Source of the DNA: Oscillospiraceae bacterium
Lineage (GTDB): Bacteria > Bacillota > Clostridia > Oscillospirales > Ruminococcaceae
NCBI GenBank assembly: GCA_902363145.1
Contig: CABIZB010000001.1
Location: forward strand, 62,001 to 126,000
Direction of reading: 5' to 3'
Length of the DNA: 64,000 bases
The notes beneath the pieces were generated by a model. It was not told where the DNA came from, did not search any database, and worked only from the letters and a program-made list of their open reading frames with translations. Shown here piece after piece: positions 1-8,344 of the stretch (its first letter is position 1; every line of letters starts with the position of its first letter). The position numbers were made by a program, and so were the translations under genes.

Positions 1-65
1 GTATTCCTTCCGCTACCCATACTACAATCTGAATGGGGCCTTTTGGCCACATCTGCGGATTTTGC

Positions 66-100
66 AAAAGAAAAACGCCATGAACTACCTGTTCATAGCG
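66..100 (-). terminator. Intrinsic terminator of the XRE gene
   Basis: On the minus strand a 10-bp stem (76-85 with 91-100, one G-U pair) with a 5-base loop is followed by a T-rich run (75 down to 66). It lies just past the stop codon at 116. The bases before it (1-65) show no gene I can recognise. Confidence 0.75.
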
Positions 101-115
101 TTCCTTACACCGTAT

Positions 116-505
116 TCAATTTTCTCCCTCGCTGTCTGCTCTTGCATCCAGTAGCGCTTGCGCCGTTGCCGTAAGGATTTTGATTTCCGCATCCGTCAGC
201 TCGTCCAACAGCGTTTCAAACTGCATACGCTCCGTAGACTTGCCCTCCATAGCTTCGCCATGAAGAATCTGATCCACGGAGATATGATACCGGGACATCA
301 GCTCTAAGAATACCTGTACGCTGGGATGCTGTCCCTTATTCTCGATGTTGGCGAGATAGCGCGGCGAAATAAACAGCGCATCAGCTGCCTTATTCCGGGA
401 TTCTTTCTGCTTTGTGCGCCCGGCTTTGATTGCTGCGCCATACGGCTTGAAGTCGATTTTCGCAACAGGCCGCTTATCTTTCTTCGTTCTTTTAGACATA
501 TCCAT
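116..505 (-). CDS. XRE-family helix-turn-helix regulator of the mobile element
   Basis: The 129-residue protein has a basic N-terminus and a Cro/CI-type helix-turn-helix around residues 26-80 (KAADALFISPRYLANIENKG then PSVQVFLELM), the form seen in small XRE repressors. A C-terminal helix (about residues 95-125) probably mediates dimerisation. It is transcribed divergently from the small HTH gene at 674 and likely controls the shared intergenic region; this is inference from position. Start: ATG at 505, or ATG at 499, which sits at a better distance from AGGG. Elements of this type use such repressors to hold their own transfer or excision genes silent. Target genes cannot be told from the sequence. 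Confidence 0.8.
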   Translation of the reverse strand: MDMSKRTKKDKRPVAKIDFKPYGAAIKAGRTKQKESRNKAADALFISPRYLANIENKGQHPSVQVFLELMSRYHISVDQILHGEAMEGKSTERMQFETLLDELTDAEIKILTATAQALLDARADSEGEN

Positions 506-604
506 TCACCCTACTACATTCTACTGTTCACCTCGTTTTCAAGGATATGCCTTATTAGTTCATTGTGTTAGCTTAAATACTTCCTATTATTCACATTCGG
601 TCTA

Positions 605-633
605 TTGCTATTATTCGTTTGACCGTATATAAT
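605..633 (+). promoter_or_regulatory. Sigma-A-type promoter for the HTH gene at 674
   Basis: TTGCTA (605-610), 17-base spacer, TATAAT (628-633), located 41 bases before the start codon. It lies in the divergent region upstream of the XRE gene, so it is a plausible target of that repressor. Confidence 0.6.
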
Positions 634-673
634 ATATCATGGTAGGTTTTAAACAGAAAGGACGGGTGCTTGT

Positions 674-859
674 ATGGAATATGTATCTTGTGCGGAAGTG
701 GCGGCAAAATGGGGCATTTCCGAAAGACGGGTGCAGAAACTTTGCGAGGGTGAGCGCATACCCGGCGCGGTAAAGTTCAGCCGCATTTGGTTGATACCCA
801 AAGACGCGGAAAAGCCTGTTGACGGGAGAAGAATAGACAGTAAGATAATTGATAAATAG
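674..859 (+). CDS. Small helix-turn-helix DNA-binding protein (excisionase/MerR-like fold)
   Basis: This 61-residue protein consists of essentially one winged-helix motif: VSCAEVAAKWGISERRVQKL (residues 4-23), then a basic linker and a hydrophobic FSRIWLIPKDAEKP wing. Such stand-alone domains are common in integrative elements, where they act as small regulators or as excisionase-like directionality factors. It sits directly upstream of the two-component operon, divergent from the XRE repressor. The function (regulator versus Xis) cannot be settled from sequence; the large serine recombinase at 6637 would need a separate directionality factor, which makes the Xis option worth keeping. Confidence 0.7.
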   Translation: MEYVSCAEVAAKWGISERRVQKLCEGERIPGAVKFSRIWLIPKDAEKPVDGRRIDSKIIDK

Positions 860-902
860 TTGAAAAATGAGCACTACACTTAATTGTTAGGAGGTGTGTA
901 AA

Positions 903-1577
903 GTGGGAGCAAAAATCTTAATCGCTGACGATGAAAGCGACATTGTTTCTATGCTCGGCAGCTTTTTTGAAAGCAAGGGCTTTCGTGTCCTGCCCGCTTT
1001 CAATGGTGCAGAAGCACTAAAGCAAGTGGAAAAACAACCGGATATTATTTTGCTTGACATCAATATGCCCGGAAAAGACGGGTTAGAAGTTTGCAAGCGT
1101 ATCCGCGATCACATATCCTGCCCGATCCTTTTTCTGACTGCTCGAATCGAAGATACAGATAAGGTAAAAGGCTTTACTGTTGGCGGCGATGATTACATTG
1201 TGAAGCCCTTTTCACTTATGGAACTTGAAGCGCGGGTGCGCGCTCATCTGCGCCGGGAAGCACGACACAATTTTGAAGCACAAGTCAAGTTTTCCGGTGA
1301 TTTGACGATTGACTATTCAGAACGTTGCTTGTTCTTTGGCGATAAGCGTGTCGGTCTTGCAAAAAAGGAATTTGATATTGTGGAACTGCTTTCTCAAAAT
1401 CCAGGACAGATCTTTGATAAAGAACGGATATATGAGCGTATTTGGGGTTATGACAGCGAGGGCGACAGCAGCGTTGTGGCAGAGCATATCCGCAGAATAC
1501 GATCCAAAATCGCGGCATATACCGACCGCATATATATTGAAACGGTTTGGGGGTGTGGATACAAATGGGTCAAGTAA
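903..1577 (+). CDS. OmpR-family response regulator
   Basis: Two domains are visible: a receiver (about residues 1-118) with acidic pocket D9-D10, phosphoacceptor D52 (LLDINMP), a conserved Thr in FLTAR and Lys in IVKPFS, and a C-terminal winged helix (about 128-224) ending in TVWGCGYKW. GTG at 903 is chosen because AGGAGG (889-894) lies 8 bases upstream; an in-frame GTG at 894 overlaps that site. It overlaps the kinase gene by a few codons and forms an operon with it. It probably activates the ABC exporter genes downstream (promoter at 2741-2772). Phosphorylation by the neighbouring kinase is inferred from pairing. Confidence 0.93.
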   Translation: MGAKILIADDESDIVSMLGSFFESKGFRVLPAFNGAEALKQVEKQPDIILLDINMPGKDGLEVCKRIRDHISCPILFLTARIEDTDKVKGFTVGGDDYIVKPFSLMELEARVRAHLRREARHNFEAQVKFSGDLTIDYSERCLFFGDKRVGLAKKEFDIVELLSQNPGQIFDKERIYERIWGYDSEGDSSVVAEHIRRIRSKIAAYTDRIYIETVWGCGYKWVK

Positions 1578-2743
1578 ATTGCCGCAAGCACTATTTATCT
1601 CTCCGAAAAAGCCTTGTTCTCTATATAATTGCCTTTGTTGTACTCGCAGTCTTTCTATCCGTAACGACTTTTTCAATCTGTGGTAGTGCTGCCGAAGGTA
1701 TCAGAGCATCTTATCCCCCGTCCGGCGAAAAATATTATTTGACAAATGAACAGGGGGAACAGTTGGGCGACGGCGCTTACATCGGGACAGTGCCCGTCCC
1801 GATGTCTAAAGAGGACGAGCGTACCATTGCGCTACTGGAGAAACTTCCCATTGTTGCAACTCCTATCTATTCTGCATTCTGTATTATCGCTGCTGCGCTG
1901 CTGTTTTACAGAAACAGGCTGAAAAAGCCGCTTGTGGAACTGCGGACTGCTTCTGAAAAAATAGCGAACAATGACTTGGACTTTTCAATCGACTATGATA
2001 ACAACGATGAATTGGGGCAGCTTTGCGCGTCCTTTGAAATCATGCGGACAACCCTTGCGGACAATTTCTCTAAAATGTGGCGGCAAGTTGAAGAACGAAA
2101 AGCACTCAACGCCGCTTTTGCTCACGATTTGCGTACCCCTCTAACAGTACTAAAAGGCTATAATGAAATGCTGCAAGCCAGCGAAAATCCTCAAACACAA
2201 GAAACCGCCGCCATAATGGGCAAACATATCTCCCGTATGGAAAGCTATGTGAGCAGTATGAGCAATCTTAGGCGCATGGAAGATGCGCAGCCGGAGTACA
2301 AGTTGATAGACTTGCAGACAGTGGCATCTTCTTTGTATGACAGCGCAAAAATCGTATGTGCGAAAAACGGAAAAGAATTGATTTTACAAAATGACATGCC
2401 TGTTTCGCAGTTATCCCTTGATGGGGCCTTTGTTTCACAGGTCAGCAATAACCTGATCTCCAACGCGGTTCGGTATGCCCGGACTGCGGTGACAATCTCT
2501 TTTGCCTTGCGTGACAATGGTCTGCTGCTTTCCGTATCGGATGATGGAAAGGGGTTTGACAAAAACGGTCTGCAAAAAGCCACCAGTCCATATTACACAG
2601 AGGAAAGCAACCATTCCGAGCACTTTGGACTTGGGCTGTATATTTGCAAGCTGCTTTGTGAACACCACAACGGCTATTTGAAGATCGAAAATACTGCATC
2701 CGGGGCAAAGGTATCCGCCTACTTCAAATCTCCTGCCTTGTAG
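1565..2743 (+). CDS. Membrane sensor histidine kinase
   Basis: This 392-residue kinase has TM1 (about residues 14-37), a short extracellular loop of about 58 residues, TM2 (about 96-115), a HAMP linker, and a dimerisation/phosphotransfer helix with AFAHDLRTPL in which H187 is the expected phosphosite. The ATPase domain shows the N box (NNLISNAVRYA), G1 (DDGKGF) and G2 (GLGLYICKLL). ATG at 1565 is preferred; an upstream in-frame TTG at 1547 would add six residues but has no better ribosome site. The small extracellular loop suggests sensing at the membrane, as in kinases that detect peptide antibiotics or transporter state; that is inference. It is the partner of the regulator at 903. Confidence 0.92.
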   Translation: MGQVNCRKHYLSLRKSLVLYIIAFVVLAVFLSVTTFSICGSAAEGIRASYPPSGEKYYLTNEQGEQLGDGAYIGTVPVPMSKEDERTIALLEKLPIVATPIYSAFCIIAAALLFYRNRLKKPLVELRTASEKIANNDLDFSIDYDNNDELGQLCASFEIMRTTLADNFSKMWRQVEERKALNAAFAHDLRTPLTVLKGYNEMLQASENPQTQETAAIMGKHISRMESYVSSMSNLRRMEDAQPEYKLIDLQTVASSLYDSAKIVCAKNGKELILQNDMPVSQLSLDGAFVSQVSNNLISNAVRYARTAVTISFALRDNGLLLSVSDDGKGFDKNGLQKATSPYYTEESNHSEHFGLGLYICKLLCEHHNGYLKIENTASGAKVSAYFKSPAL

Positions 2744-2772
2744 ATAAAAAGTAGATATTTTCCCTCTATACT
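2741..2772 (+). promoter_or_regulatory. Candidate response-regulator-dependent promoter of the ABC exporter genes
   Basis: A direct repeat TAGATA at 2741-2746 and 2752-2757 has an 11-base period, the spacing usual for OmpR/PhoB-type sites. It lies where a -35 box would be, upstream of a -10 box TATACT (2767-2772). No consensus -35 is present, as expected of an activated promoter. The first repeat overlaps the kinase stop codon. Confidence 0.45.
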
Positions 2773-2803
2773 CTCCATGAAAACACATGGAGAGTATTTT
2801 TTT
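2768..2803 (+). terminator. Intrinsic terminator between the two-component genes and the ABC genes
   Basis: A perfect 12-bp stem (2768-2779 with 2786-2797), a 6-base loop and T7 follow the kinase gene. It overlaps the -10 box of the proposed downstream promoter, so transcripts from that promoter would start within the loop and lack the 5' arm. Confidence 0.8.
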
Positions 2804-2829
2804 GCTCCATATGGAGAAAGGGGCTTTTT

Positions 2830-3705
2830 ATGGAATTAAAAACGATCGGACTGACAAAAAAGTTCGGTTCCAAAACCGCCGTGGACAATTTGAATATTAC
2901 CTTAACAAATGGCGTCTACGGCTTACTGGGTGCAAATGGCGCAGGGAAAACAACGCTTATGCGTCTGCTCTGCAATATCCAAAATCCTACTTCCGGGAAA
3001 ATTCTGCTGAACGGGAAAAACATTGTGGGGCTGGGTGAACGCTATCGCAATCTTTTGGGCTACTTGCCCCAGCACTTCGGATATTACCCGGATTTTTCAG
3101 CGTTTGACTTTCTGCTCTATGTTTCTGCCCTAAAAGGATTGGACGAGAAGGCGGCGCGGAAGAAGTCAAAGGAGCTGCTGGAAGCAGTAGACTTATCGAG
3201 AGAAAGTAAGCACAAAATCAAAACCTTTTCCGGGGGCATGAAGCAGCGTTTGGGGATTGCACAGGCCATGCTCAATGACCCCCATATTTTGATTTTAGAC
3301 GAGCCGACGGCGGGGCTTGACCCGAAAGAACGCGTCCGTTTCCGCAATTTGATCAGCGCCTTTTCCAAAGACCGCATTGTGATCCTGTCTACGCATATTG
3401 TTTCCGATGTGGAGTTTATTGCGGAGGAAATCATCATGATGAAATCCGGGCAAATCATTCACTTTGGAAATCCGCAGGAGATCACTTCTGAAATCGACGG
3501 CCAAGTGTGGGAATGTACGGTTCCGACTGCCTATGCGGAAAAATACGCGGCTGCCTACAACACAAGCAACTTGCGAAACACCAGCGAAAACCAGACAATT
3601 TTACGGATCATTGGAGATCGTCCGCCGATGGAAAATGCAGTAAGGGTGCAGCCTACTTTGGAAGATTTGTACCTGTTCTATTTCAAAGGGGGCTGTGAAG
3701 AATGA
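2830..3705 (+). CDS. ABC transporter ATP-binding protein
   Basis: The 291-residue ATPase shows Walker A GANGAGKTT (34-42), the Q-loop around LPQHFGY, signature FSGGMKQRLG (133-142), Walker B ILILDEPTAGLDP (153 on) and the switch His in STHIV. A C-terminal extension of about 80 residues is typical of ATPases in drug/peptide or Na+-type exporters that pair with a separate ABC-2 permease. It overlaps that permease by 4 bases, giving translational coupling. The two-component system upstream with its linked promoter suggests induction by the exported or toxic compound. The substrate cannot be read from sequence. Confidence 0.92.
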   Translation: MELKTIGLTKKFGSKTAVDNLNITLTNGVYGLLGANGAGKTTLMRLLCNIQNPTSGKILLNGKNIVGLGERYRNLLGYLPQHFGYYPDFSAFDFLLYVSALKGLDEKAARKKSKELLEAVDLSRESKHKIKTFSGGMKQRLGIAQAMLNDPHILILDEPTAGLDPKERVRFRNLISAFSKDRIVILSTHIVSDVEFIAEEIIMMKSGQIIHFGNPQEITSEIDGQVWECTVPTAYAEKYAAAYNTSNLRNTSENQTILRIIGDRPPMENAVRVQPTLEDLYLFYFKGGCEE

Positions 3706-4778
3706 AAAAACTGATTCTTTTTGAACTGCGGAAAGTGTTTTCAAAGCGTTTGGCGCTCATCGCTCTAATTGGAATTATCCTGTTCTCTGCCTTGCTATCC
3801 TTTTCCACCTTTCAAAACAAATATGCGTTTGACCAAAATATCGGTAAAGGTACTGGCAAAACAGCAGTAGAAATCGACAAGGAAATTGCAGCGAAATATG
3901 AAGGAATCCTGACAGACAAAAAAGTGCAGCAAATGATGTCTGATTTTGCACCGACATCAGATTTACATGGATTGAGTGCAATCTATGTTTATCAAAACGC
4001 CATGCAATCGGCAGCCTTTTCACGGTTTTCTGATAAAGAGGGAAATTGGAACGGATTAAGTGTTTCTGATGTATTTGGCAATGAAGAAATCAAAATTGGC
4101 TATGTGGACGGTTGGCTTTCCACCAGCCGAAACATGGTGCGGGTTTTTGTCGCGCTTGCTCTTGCGGTTATCATCATGCTTGCTCCGATTTTCTCCGGCG
4201 AGTATGAAGGTGTTGATAATATCATATTGACAAGCAAGTACGGTAAAACCAAATGCGCTACTGCAAAGGTGGTTGCAGGTATTATCACCGCCATTCTCAC
4301 TACCACGCTGATTGCAGCATTTAACCTGCTTCTTGCTTTTGTTTTTTATGGAACAGAAGGGTTGGATTGCAGTATTCTATTTGCCCCCAGTGACTATGTG
4401 GAAGCGTTTATCCCTTTTAATATCACCTGCGGTACGCTGCTCAAATATCAAATTCTGCTGGCATTTACCTGTACGCTTAGCGTTACGGGAATTACACTGT
4501 TCCTATCTGCAATCAGTAAAAATCAGATTGTAGCTTTGGTTGCGGCGATGGCAATTTTTCTTTTTCCCGTTTTGCTGCCGATCACCGAAGTAAATCCATT
4601 GTTCCGATTGGTTGGACTTCTTCCGATCTATCATGTACTGGCCATTTCGCTCCTGTCGGTGGAACAAATGAGTAACGGGATGCTGTATGCGATATGGGCA
4701 ATCCCGGCAGCACTGCTCTTTTTGGGAGTTGGTGCAGGTATCTCTCGCCGTGTATTTGCAAAGCATCAAGTTTTATAA
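3702..4778 (+). CDS. ABC-2-type permease subunit
   Basis: This 358-residue membrane protein starts with a basic segment and a first membrane helix (about residues 18-34). A long extracellular stretch (about 35-140) precedes five further hydrophobic segments, including VRVFVALALAVIIMLAPIFS and IVALVAAMAIFLFPVLLPI. That layout fits ABC-2 exporters. It pairs with the ATPase at 2830, whose stop codon it overlaps. A strong terminator at 4822 ends the unit. The exporter probably exports or detoxifies a membrane-active compound; this is inference from its two-component neighbour. Confidence 0.88.
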   Translation: MKKLILFELRKVFSKRLALIALIGIILFSALLSFSTFQNKYAFDQNIGKGTGKTAVEIDKEIAAKYEGILTDKKVQQMMSDFAPTSDLHGLSAIYVYQNAMQSAAFSRFSDKEGNWNGLSVSDVFGNEEIKIGYVDGWLSTSRNMVRVFVALALAVIIMLAPIFSGEYEGVDNIILTSKYGKTKCATAKVVAGIITAILTTTLIAAFNLLLAFVFYGTEGLDCSILFAPSDYVEAFIPFNITCGTLLKYQILLAFTCTLSVTGITLFLSAISKNQIVALVAAMAIFLFPVLLPITEVNPLFRLVGLLPIYHVLAISLLSVEQMSNGMLYAIWAIPAALLFLGVGAGISRRVFAKHQVL

Positions 4779-4821
4779 ATCATTCGCACAGAGCCGCTAA
4801 CAGCAGATTTGCGCGAAATAA

Positions 4822-4864
4822 AAAACGGCGGCTTTAATACGAAATCAAAGCCGCCGTTTTCTTT
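4822..4864 (+). terminator. Intrinsic terminator of the ABC exporter unit
   Basis: A 14-bp perfect stem (4822-4835 with 4847-4860) around an 11-base loop is followed by a T-rich tail. Confidence 0.85.
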
Positions 4865-4909
4865 TCGAAAAATAAGAATACGGGGGGTGTGTTAAAGTCG
4901 CCCTTTTTT

Positions 4910-4956
4910 AAGGACACGGCGGTATCTGGGAGGTATTGCCGTGTCCTTTTTGCTTT
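4910..4956 (+). terminator. Stem-loop with T tail, element intergenic region
   Basis: An 11-bp stem (4910-4920 with 4938-4948) is followed by TTTTTGCTTTTT. The 4779-5191 gap holds this, another hairpin at 5069 and no convincing gene, so it may be the remains of a lost gene pair or a regulatory leader. Confidence 0.55.
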
Positions 4957-5068
4957 TTCGCAACGTCCATGATCTGCACCAGTTAAAAAAAGCGTAGCCC
5001 CTCCATCGGACTATTCCGGCTATGAGTATGAACACAGAAATCATGTAAATAGATTTTATAATTCTTCT

Positions 5069-5102
5069 GCGCCTGTCTGCGTTTTGCAGACAGGCGCTTT
5101 TT
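5069..5102 (+). terminator. Strong intrinsic terminator upstream of the sigma-factor gene
   Basis: A perfect 12-bp GC-rich stem (5069-5080 with 5086-5097) with a GTTTT loop is followed by T5. It insulates the sigma-factor gene from upstream transcription, or acts as an attenuator in its leader. Confidence 0.75.
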
Positions 5103-5317
5103 GTCGTTATCGGGGATGTTTCTACTGTCCCCGCGCTCCGCCCTTTGCCTGATCCGGCCACCCACCCGATCAGGACGAAAGGAGCGCACAAATGAGCGAC
5201 AGAAAAAATAATTTTGATTTTTCCCGGCAGAGCTGGCCAAAACAGCCTTCCGCAGAACGAGTAGTGGGCGAAAGGGGAAGAAAAGAACTGCCTCCCGGCA
5301 CGAAGGGAGGTGAGAAC

Positions 5318-5743
5318 ATGAAACCTGATCGCCACGCCGAACACAAGCAGCACGCCTTTGACAGCTTTTGCAAAAAGGTCTTGAAGTGCGAGGCCTGCAA
5401 TGGCTATCGAGAGATCAGCCGCAGGAAGAAGCACAGCATCCCTTTCAGCGAACTGCCGGAGGACGCAATGGAGCAGCTTGCGGCCTATGACCGTTATCCC
5501 TGGGAGTACAACACCTTCATTCTTGGCGGTGATGTGATCCTGATCGAAAACGATCTGCTGGCCGATGCGCTGAACGCCTTGCCTCAGGACAACCGGGATA
5601 TCCTTCTGATGTACTGGTTCCTGGAAATGGCGGACCGTGAGATCGCGGAGCGTATGAACCTGGCCCGCAGGACGATCAACAACCGCAGGCTGAAATCCTA
5701 TCGGCTGCTGAAAGAGCTGATGGGAGGTGATACGGATGCGTGA
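5318..5743 (+). CDS. Element-encoded sigma-70-like RNA polymerase sigma factor
   Basis: The protein (141 residues from ATG 5318) has the small sigma-70-like layout found in Firmicute conjugative elements. An N-terminal region (AFDSFCKKVLKCEACNGYRE) is followed by a C-terminal region-4 helix-turn-helix, ALPQDNRDILLMYWFLEMAD then EIAERMNLARRTINNRRLKS. GGGAGG (5305-5310) lies 7 bases before ATG 5318. An in-frame ATG at 5192 with GAAAGGAG would add 42 residues of low-complexity sequence and remains possible. It overlaps the next gene by 8 bases. Proteins of this group are thought to drive element transfer genes; that is family knowledge, not shown here. Confidence 0.82.
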   Translation: MKPDRHAEHKQHAFDSFCKKVLKCEACNGYREISRRKKHSIPFSELPEDAMEQLAAYDRYPWEYNTFILGGDVILIENDLLADALNALPQDNRDILLMYWFLEMADREIAERMNLARRTINNRRLKSYRLLKELMGGDTDA

Positions 5744-5978
5744 CACCGCAGCTTCCCGGAATAATCTTCTTCCTTATCCGGTCATTACCGCCGCTGTCCA
5801 GGGCGACCCTGACGCGGTAAACCGTGTGATCGGCCACTACTCCGGCTACATAGCGGCGCTTTCCACAAGGACAAGCTATGATCCTCAGGGCTGTCCTCAT
5901 TCTCAGGTGGACGATGATCTGCGCCGCAGACTGGAAACGAAGCTGATTATTGCGATTCTGGATTTTGACCTGACCTGA
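5736..5978 (+). CDS. Small helix-turn-helix protein paired with the element sigma factor
   Basis: This 80-residue protein contains the HTH-like segment ITAAVQGDPDAVNRVIGHYSGYIAALSTR and ends with a helix ETKLIIAILDFDL. It matches the small helix-turn-helix ORF that follows the sigma gene in many Tn916-like and related elements. ATG at 5736 is chosen for GGGAGG at 5722-5727; its coding region overlaps the sigma gene end, so the two are translationally coupled. It probably acts with the sigma factor in element regulation. Exact function is unknown. Confidence 0.8.
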   Translation: MRDTAASRNNLLPYPVITAAVQGDPDAVNRVIGHYSGYIAALSTRTSYDPQGCPHSQVDDDLRRRLETKLIIAILDFDLT

Positions 5979-6352
5979 TTCAGATGACCGCCGTGCGTTC
6001 CCCTTTCCGCATGGTGTGTTCCGCACCTTGACAAAGAAAGCCCGTTGGGAGGCCAGCGCCGCAGTATAAGGCAAACGGATACATTCCTGTTTGTGCCGAG
6101 CCATACGGTCGGTGCGCCATGACCTCCATGCGGAGAGAGCGAGAAACACCAGACCGCAAAGCAAGCGTGGCAGCTTGCGGGCGATGACACACGGGCAGGG
6201 TCAAAGATACTCGCGCATTGAACGCCCAAAAAGCATTGTGCGCCGCACCCATCAGCATGGGCCGGGGTTAGACTCCCGTGGAGCTGTGCCAGCAGCCGTC
6301 CGTTTTGCCTCTTTCATTGCTATCTTTATGCTTTATGAAAGGGGATTTTATC
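5979..6352 (+). other. GC-rich non-coding interval with several hairpins
   Basis: No convincing gene is visible in these 374 bases. Short stems can be drawn, for example GCAAGC with GCTTGC near 6150-6180 and CCCAT with ATGGG near 6247-6262. The composition is more GC-rich and structured than ordinary spacer. It may contain an RNA element or a leader for the tnpW-recombinase genes. Overlapping open frames on either strand lack ribosome sites and family features. Confidence 0.35.
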
Positions 6353-6538
6353 ATGCAAGATAAAGCTACAAATCCCGGCAAGACCAGCAGACCAGAGAAA
6401 AATCCTCTGGATGCAAAAACGACCTATCACATTGGCAATCGGTCGTTCGTTGTTGAGCCGGTTTTCAAAGAAGAAAGCCCGGATACCCTGGGCAGCGTTC
6501 TCCTTCGCCTGATGAAGTCCGAGAGTGAAAAGCTGTAA
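6353..6538 (+). CDS. tnpW: TnpW-like transposon-encoded protein
   Basis: This 61-residue protein has the core TTYHIGNRSFVVEPVFKE followed by TLGSVLLRLM, which matches the small TnpW family known from Tn4451-like elements and commonly found next to large serine recombinases. Its function is not established. ATG 6353 is chosen because GAAAGGGG lies just upstream; an upstream in-frame ATG at 6278 has no ribosome site. It precedes the recombinase by about 100 bases on the same strand, supporting element membership. Confidence 0.78.
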   Translation: MQDKATNPGKTSRPEKNPLDAKTTYHIGNRSFVVEPVFKEESPDTLGSVLLRLMKSESEKL

Positions 6539-6636
6539 ATAGCTTTCAAACCCGGCTGACAGAGGCAGCAAATGGCGGTATAATGTGTTCGTACAAGTAT
6601 ATTTGCTATTCGACTGCCTTGACGGAAGGAGGACTT

Positions 6637-8334
6637 ATGAAACAGTCGAATAACAAAAAATCCCGTGACGTGACCGCCTTTCTCTATGAAAGGCTTTCCC
6701 GTGACGATAATCTTGAAGGCGAAAGCTACAGCATCGGCAATCAAAAGAAACTGCTTGCCAAAGTCGCAAAGGAAAAGGGTTACACAAATCTGGTTCATTT
6801 TCTGGATGACGGCATTTCCGGCGTGACGATGGATCGCCCTGGTTTTGTAGAAATGATCTGCCAGTTGGAACAGGGAAAAGCCGCCGCCGTCTTTGTCAAA
6901 GACCTTTCCCGCCTGGGGCGAAACTACATTGAGGTCGGACGGCTGACGGAAGAATTTTTCCCGAACCATGATATCCGCTTGGTGGCCGTTTCGGATAACA
7001 TCGACACGGCAGAGGGCGAAAATGAGCTTGCCCCGATCCGCAACCTGTTCAACGAGTGGTATGCCCGCGATATCAGCAAAAAGCGGCGCATCAGCAATAA
7101 GATCAAGGGCAATGCCGGTGAGCCGATGGGCCAGCCTCCCTATGGTTACATCAAGGACCCGAATGATCCGAAGCATTGGATCGTGGATGACGAGGCAGCC
7201 CAGGTTGTGCGCCGCGTTTACAGCATGACTTTGGAGGGGTTCGGAACAGAGCAGATTGCCGCCCAGCTTGAAAAGGACGATGTCCTGACCCCGCGGGCCT
7301 ACTGGCTCACGAAGGGCATCAAACGCCCCGGCAAGGGCAAACAGCAGCCTCCTACCAAGTGGAACAGCTCCACAATAACCAAAATTCTCTCCCTGCAGGA
7401 ATACTGTGGTGACATTCTCAATTTCAAAACTTATTCCAAATCCTACAAGAATAAGAAGCGAATCGACAATGACCGTGAGAATTGGGTGGTGTTCCAGGAC
7501 GTCCATGAGGCGATCATCGAGCGTGCTATGTATGAGCAGGTGCAGCAGAAGCGGGGCAAAATCCGTAAGCGTCGCACCAACAATGGAGAACACAATATGT
7601 TTTCCGGCCTGTTGGTCTGCGCCGATTGCGGCAGCAACCTTCACTTTCACTTCAATCAGGGCAATCCGGAGATCAAGTATTTCAACTGCTCCAACTACAA
7701 GGGCAATCGCGGCACCTGCACCTCTACCCATTATGTCCGCGTAGACTTCCTGGAGGAAGTAGTGCTGGGAGAGATACGGCGCTTAACGAAATTCGCCAGC
7801 CTCTATGAGGACGAATTTGTAAAAGCTGTGATCGGTCATTCCCAGCAGGCGGAACAGACAGACCGCAAGCTGAAGGAAAAAGAGCTAAGAACGCTCCTTG
7901 CCCGTGATGAAGAATTGGACGGCCTTTTTGAGCGCATCTATGAGGATAATGTTTCCGGCAAGCTCTCCGATGACCGCTTCGCAAAAATGTCCCGGCGGTA
8001 TGAGGACGAGCAAAAGGAGCTGGCGGAGAAAATAAAAAAGCTCCGCTCCGAAATAGAGAAGCAGAGCAGCCGTTCCATGACGACAGATATGTTTATCGGT
8101 CTTGTCCGTAAGTACACCAGAGCGAGAAAACTGACGCCCCGGATGCTGAACGAACTGATTGAGAAGATCGAAGTGTTCAATGCGGAGAAGATCGACGGCG
8201 TATGGGAGCAGCGGCTTCGCATCCACTATAACTGCGTCGGAACGATCGAGATTCCAACGGTGCTGCCCCTGCCGATCCCGGAAGTGTCCGTAAATACAAG
8301 AAAAGGCGTAGTCGTCAACTACGCCCCCCTGTGA
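6637..8334 (+). CDS. Large serine recombinase (TnpX/TndX-like)
   Basis: The 565-residue protein has an N-terminal resolvase domain: YERLSRDD with the expected nucleophile S21, then GYTNLVHFLDDGISG and KDLSRLGRNY. A recombinase domain follows (about residues 170-290), then a zinc ribbon with CADCG and a second cysteine pair (FNCSN...GTCTS), a long coiled coil (about 405-490) and a C-terminal tail. This is the layout of TnpX/TndX enzymes, which cut and join element ends at short core sites without host factors. ATG 6637 has GGAAGGAGG upstream. It is the last gene of the element, directly at the junction with the host tRNA-Leu locus. No truncation is seen, so it is probably active. Confidence 0.93.
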   Translation: MKQSNNKKSRDVTAFLYERLSRDDNLEGESYSIGNQKKLLAKVAKEKGYTNLVHFLDDGISGVTMDRPGFVEMICQLEQGKAAAVFVKDLSRLGRNYIEVGRLTEEFFPNHDIRLVAVSDNIDTAEGENELAPIRNLFNEWYARDISKKRRISNKIKGNAGEPMGQPPYGYIKDPNDPKHWIVDDEAAQVVRRVYSMTLEGFGTEQIAAQLEKDDVLTPRAYWLTKGIKRPGKGKQQPPTKWNSSTITKILSLQEYCGDILNFKTYSKSYKNKKRIDNDRENWVVFQDVHEAIIERAMYEQVQQKRGKIRKRRTNNGEHNMFSGLLVCADCGSNLHFHFNQGNPEIKYFNCSNYKGNRGTCTSTHYVRVDFLEEVVLGEIRRLTKFASLYEDEFVKAVIGHSQQAEQTDRKLKEKELRTLLARDEELDGLFERIYEDNVSGKLSDDRFAKMSRRYEDEQKELAEKIKKLRSEIEKQSSRSMTTDMFIGLVRKYTRARKLTPRMLNELIEKIEVFNAEKIDGVWEQRLRIHYNCVGTIEIPTVLPLPIPEVSVNTRKGVVVNYAPL

Positions 8335-8344
8335 ACTCGCTGTA

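Noticed and set aside
4892..5746. 284-codon minus-strand frame over the sigma-factor region
   Set aside because: It runs through two terminator hairpins and the well-supported plus-strand sigma gene; its translation has no recognisable domain.
5980..6258. Open frames on both strands in the element spacer
   Set aside because: Overlapping frames on several strands without ribosome sites reflect high GC; none resembles a known element protein.
6427..7731. 434-codon minus-strand frame opposite the recombinase
   Set aside because: It is antisense to tnpW and the serine recombinase, whose motifs are clear; no ribosome site or domain is seen.
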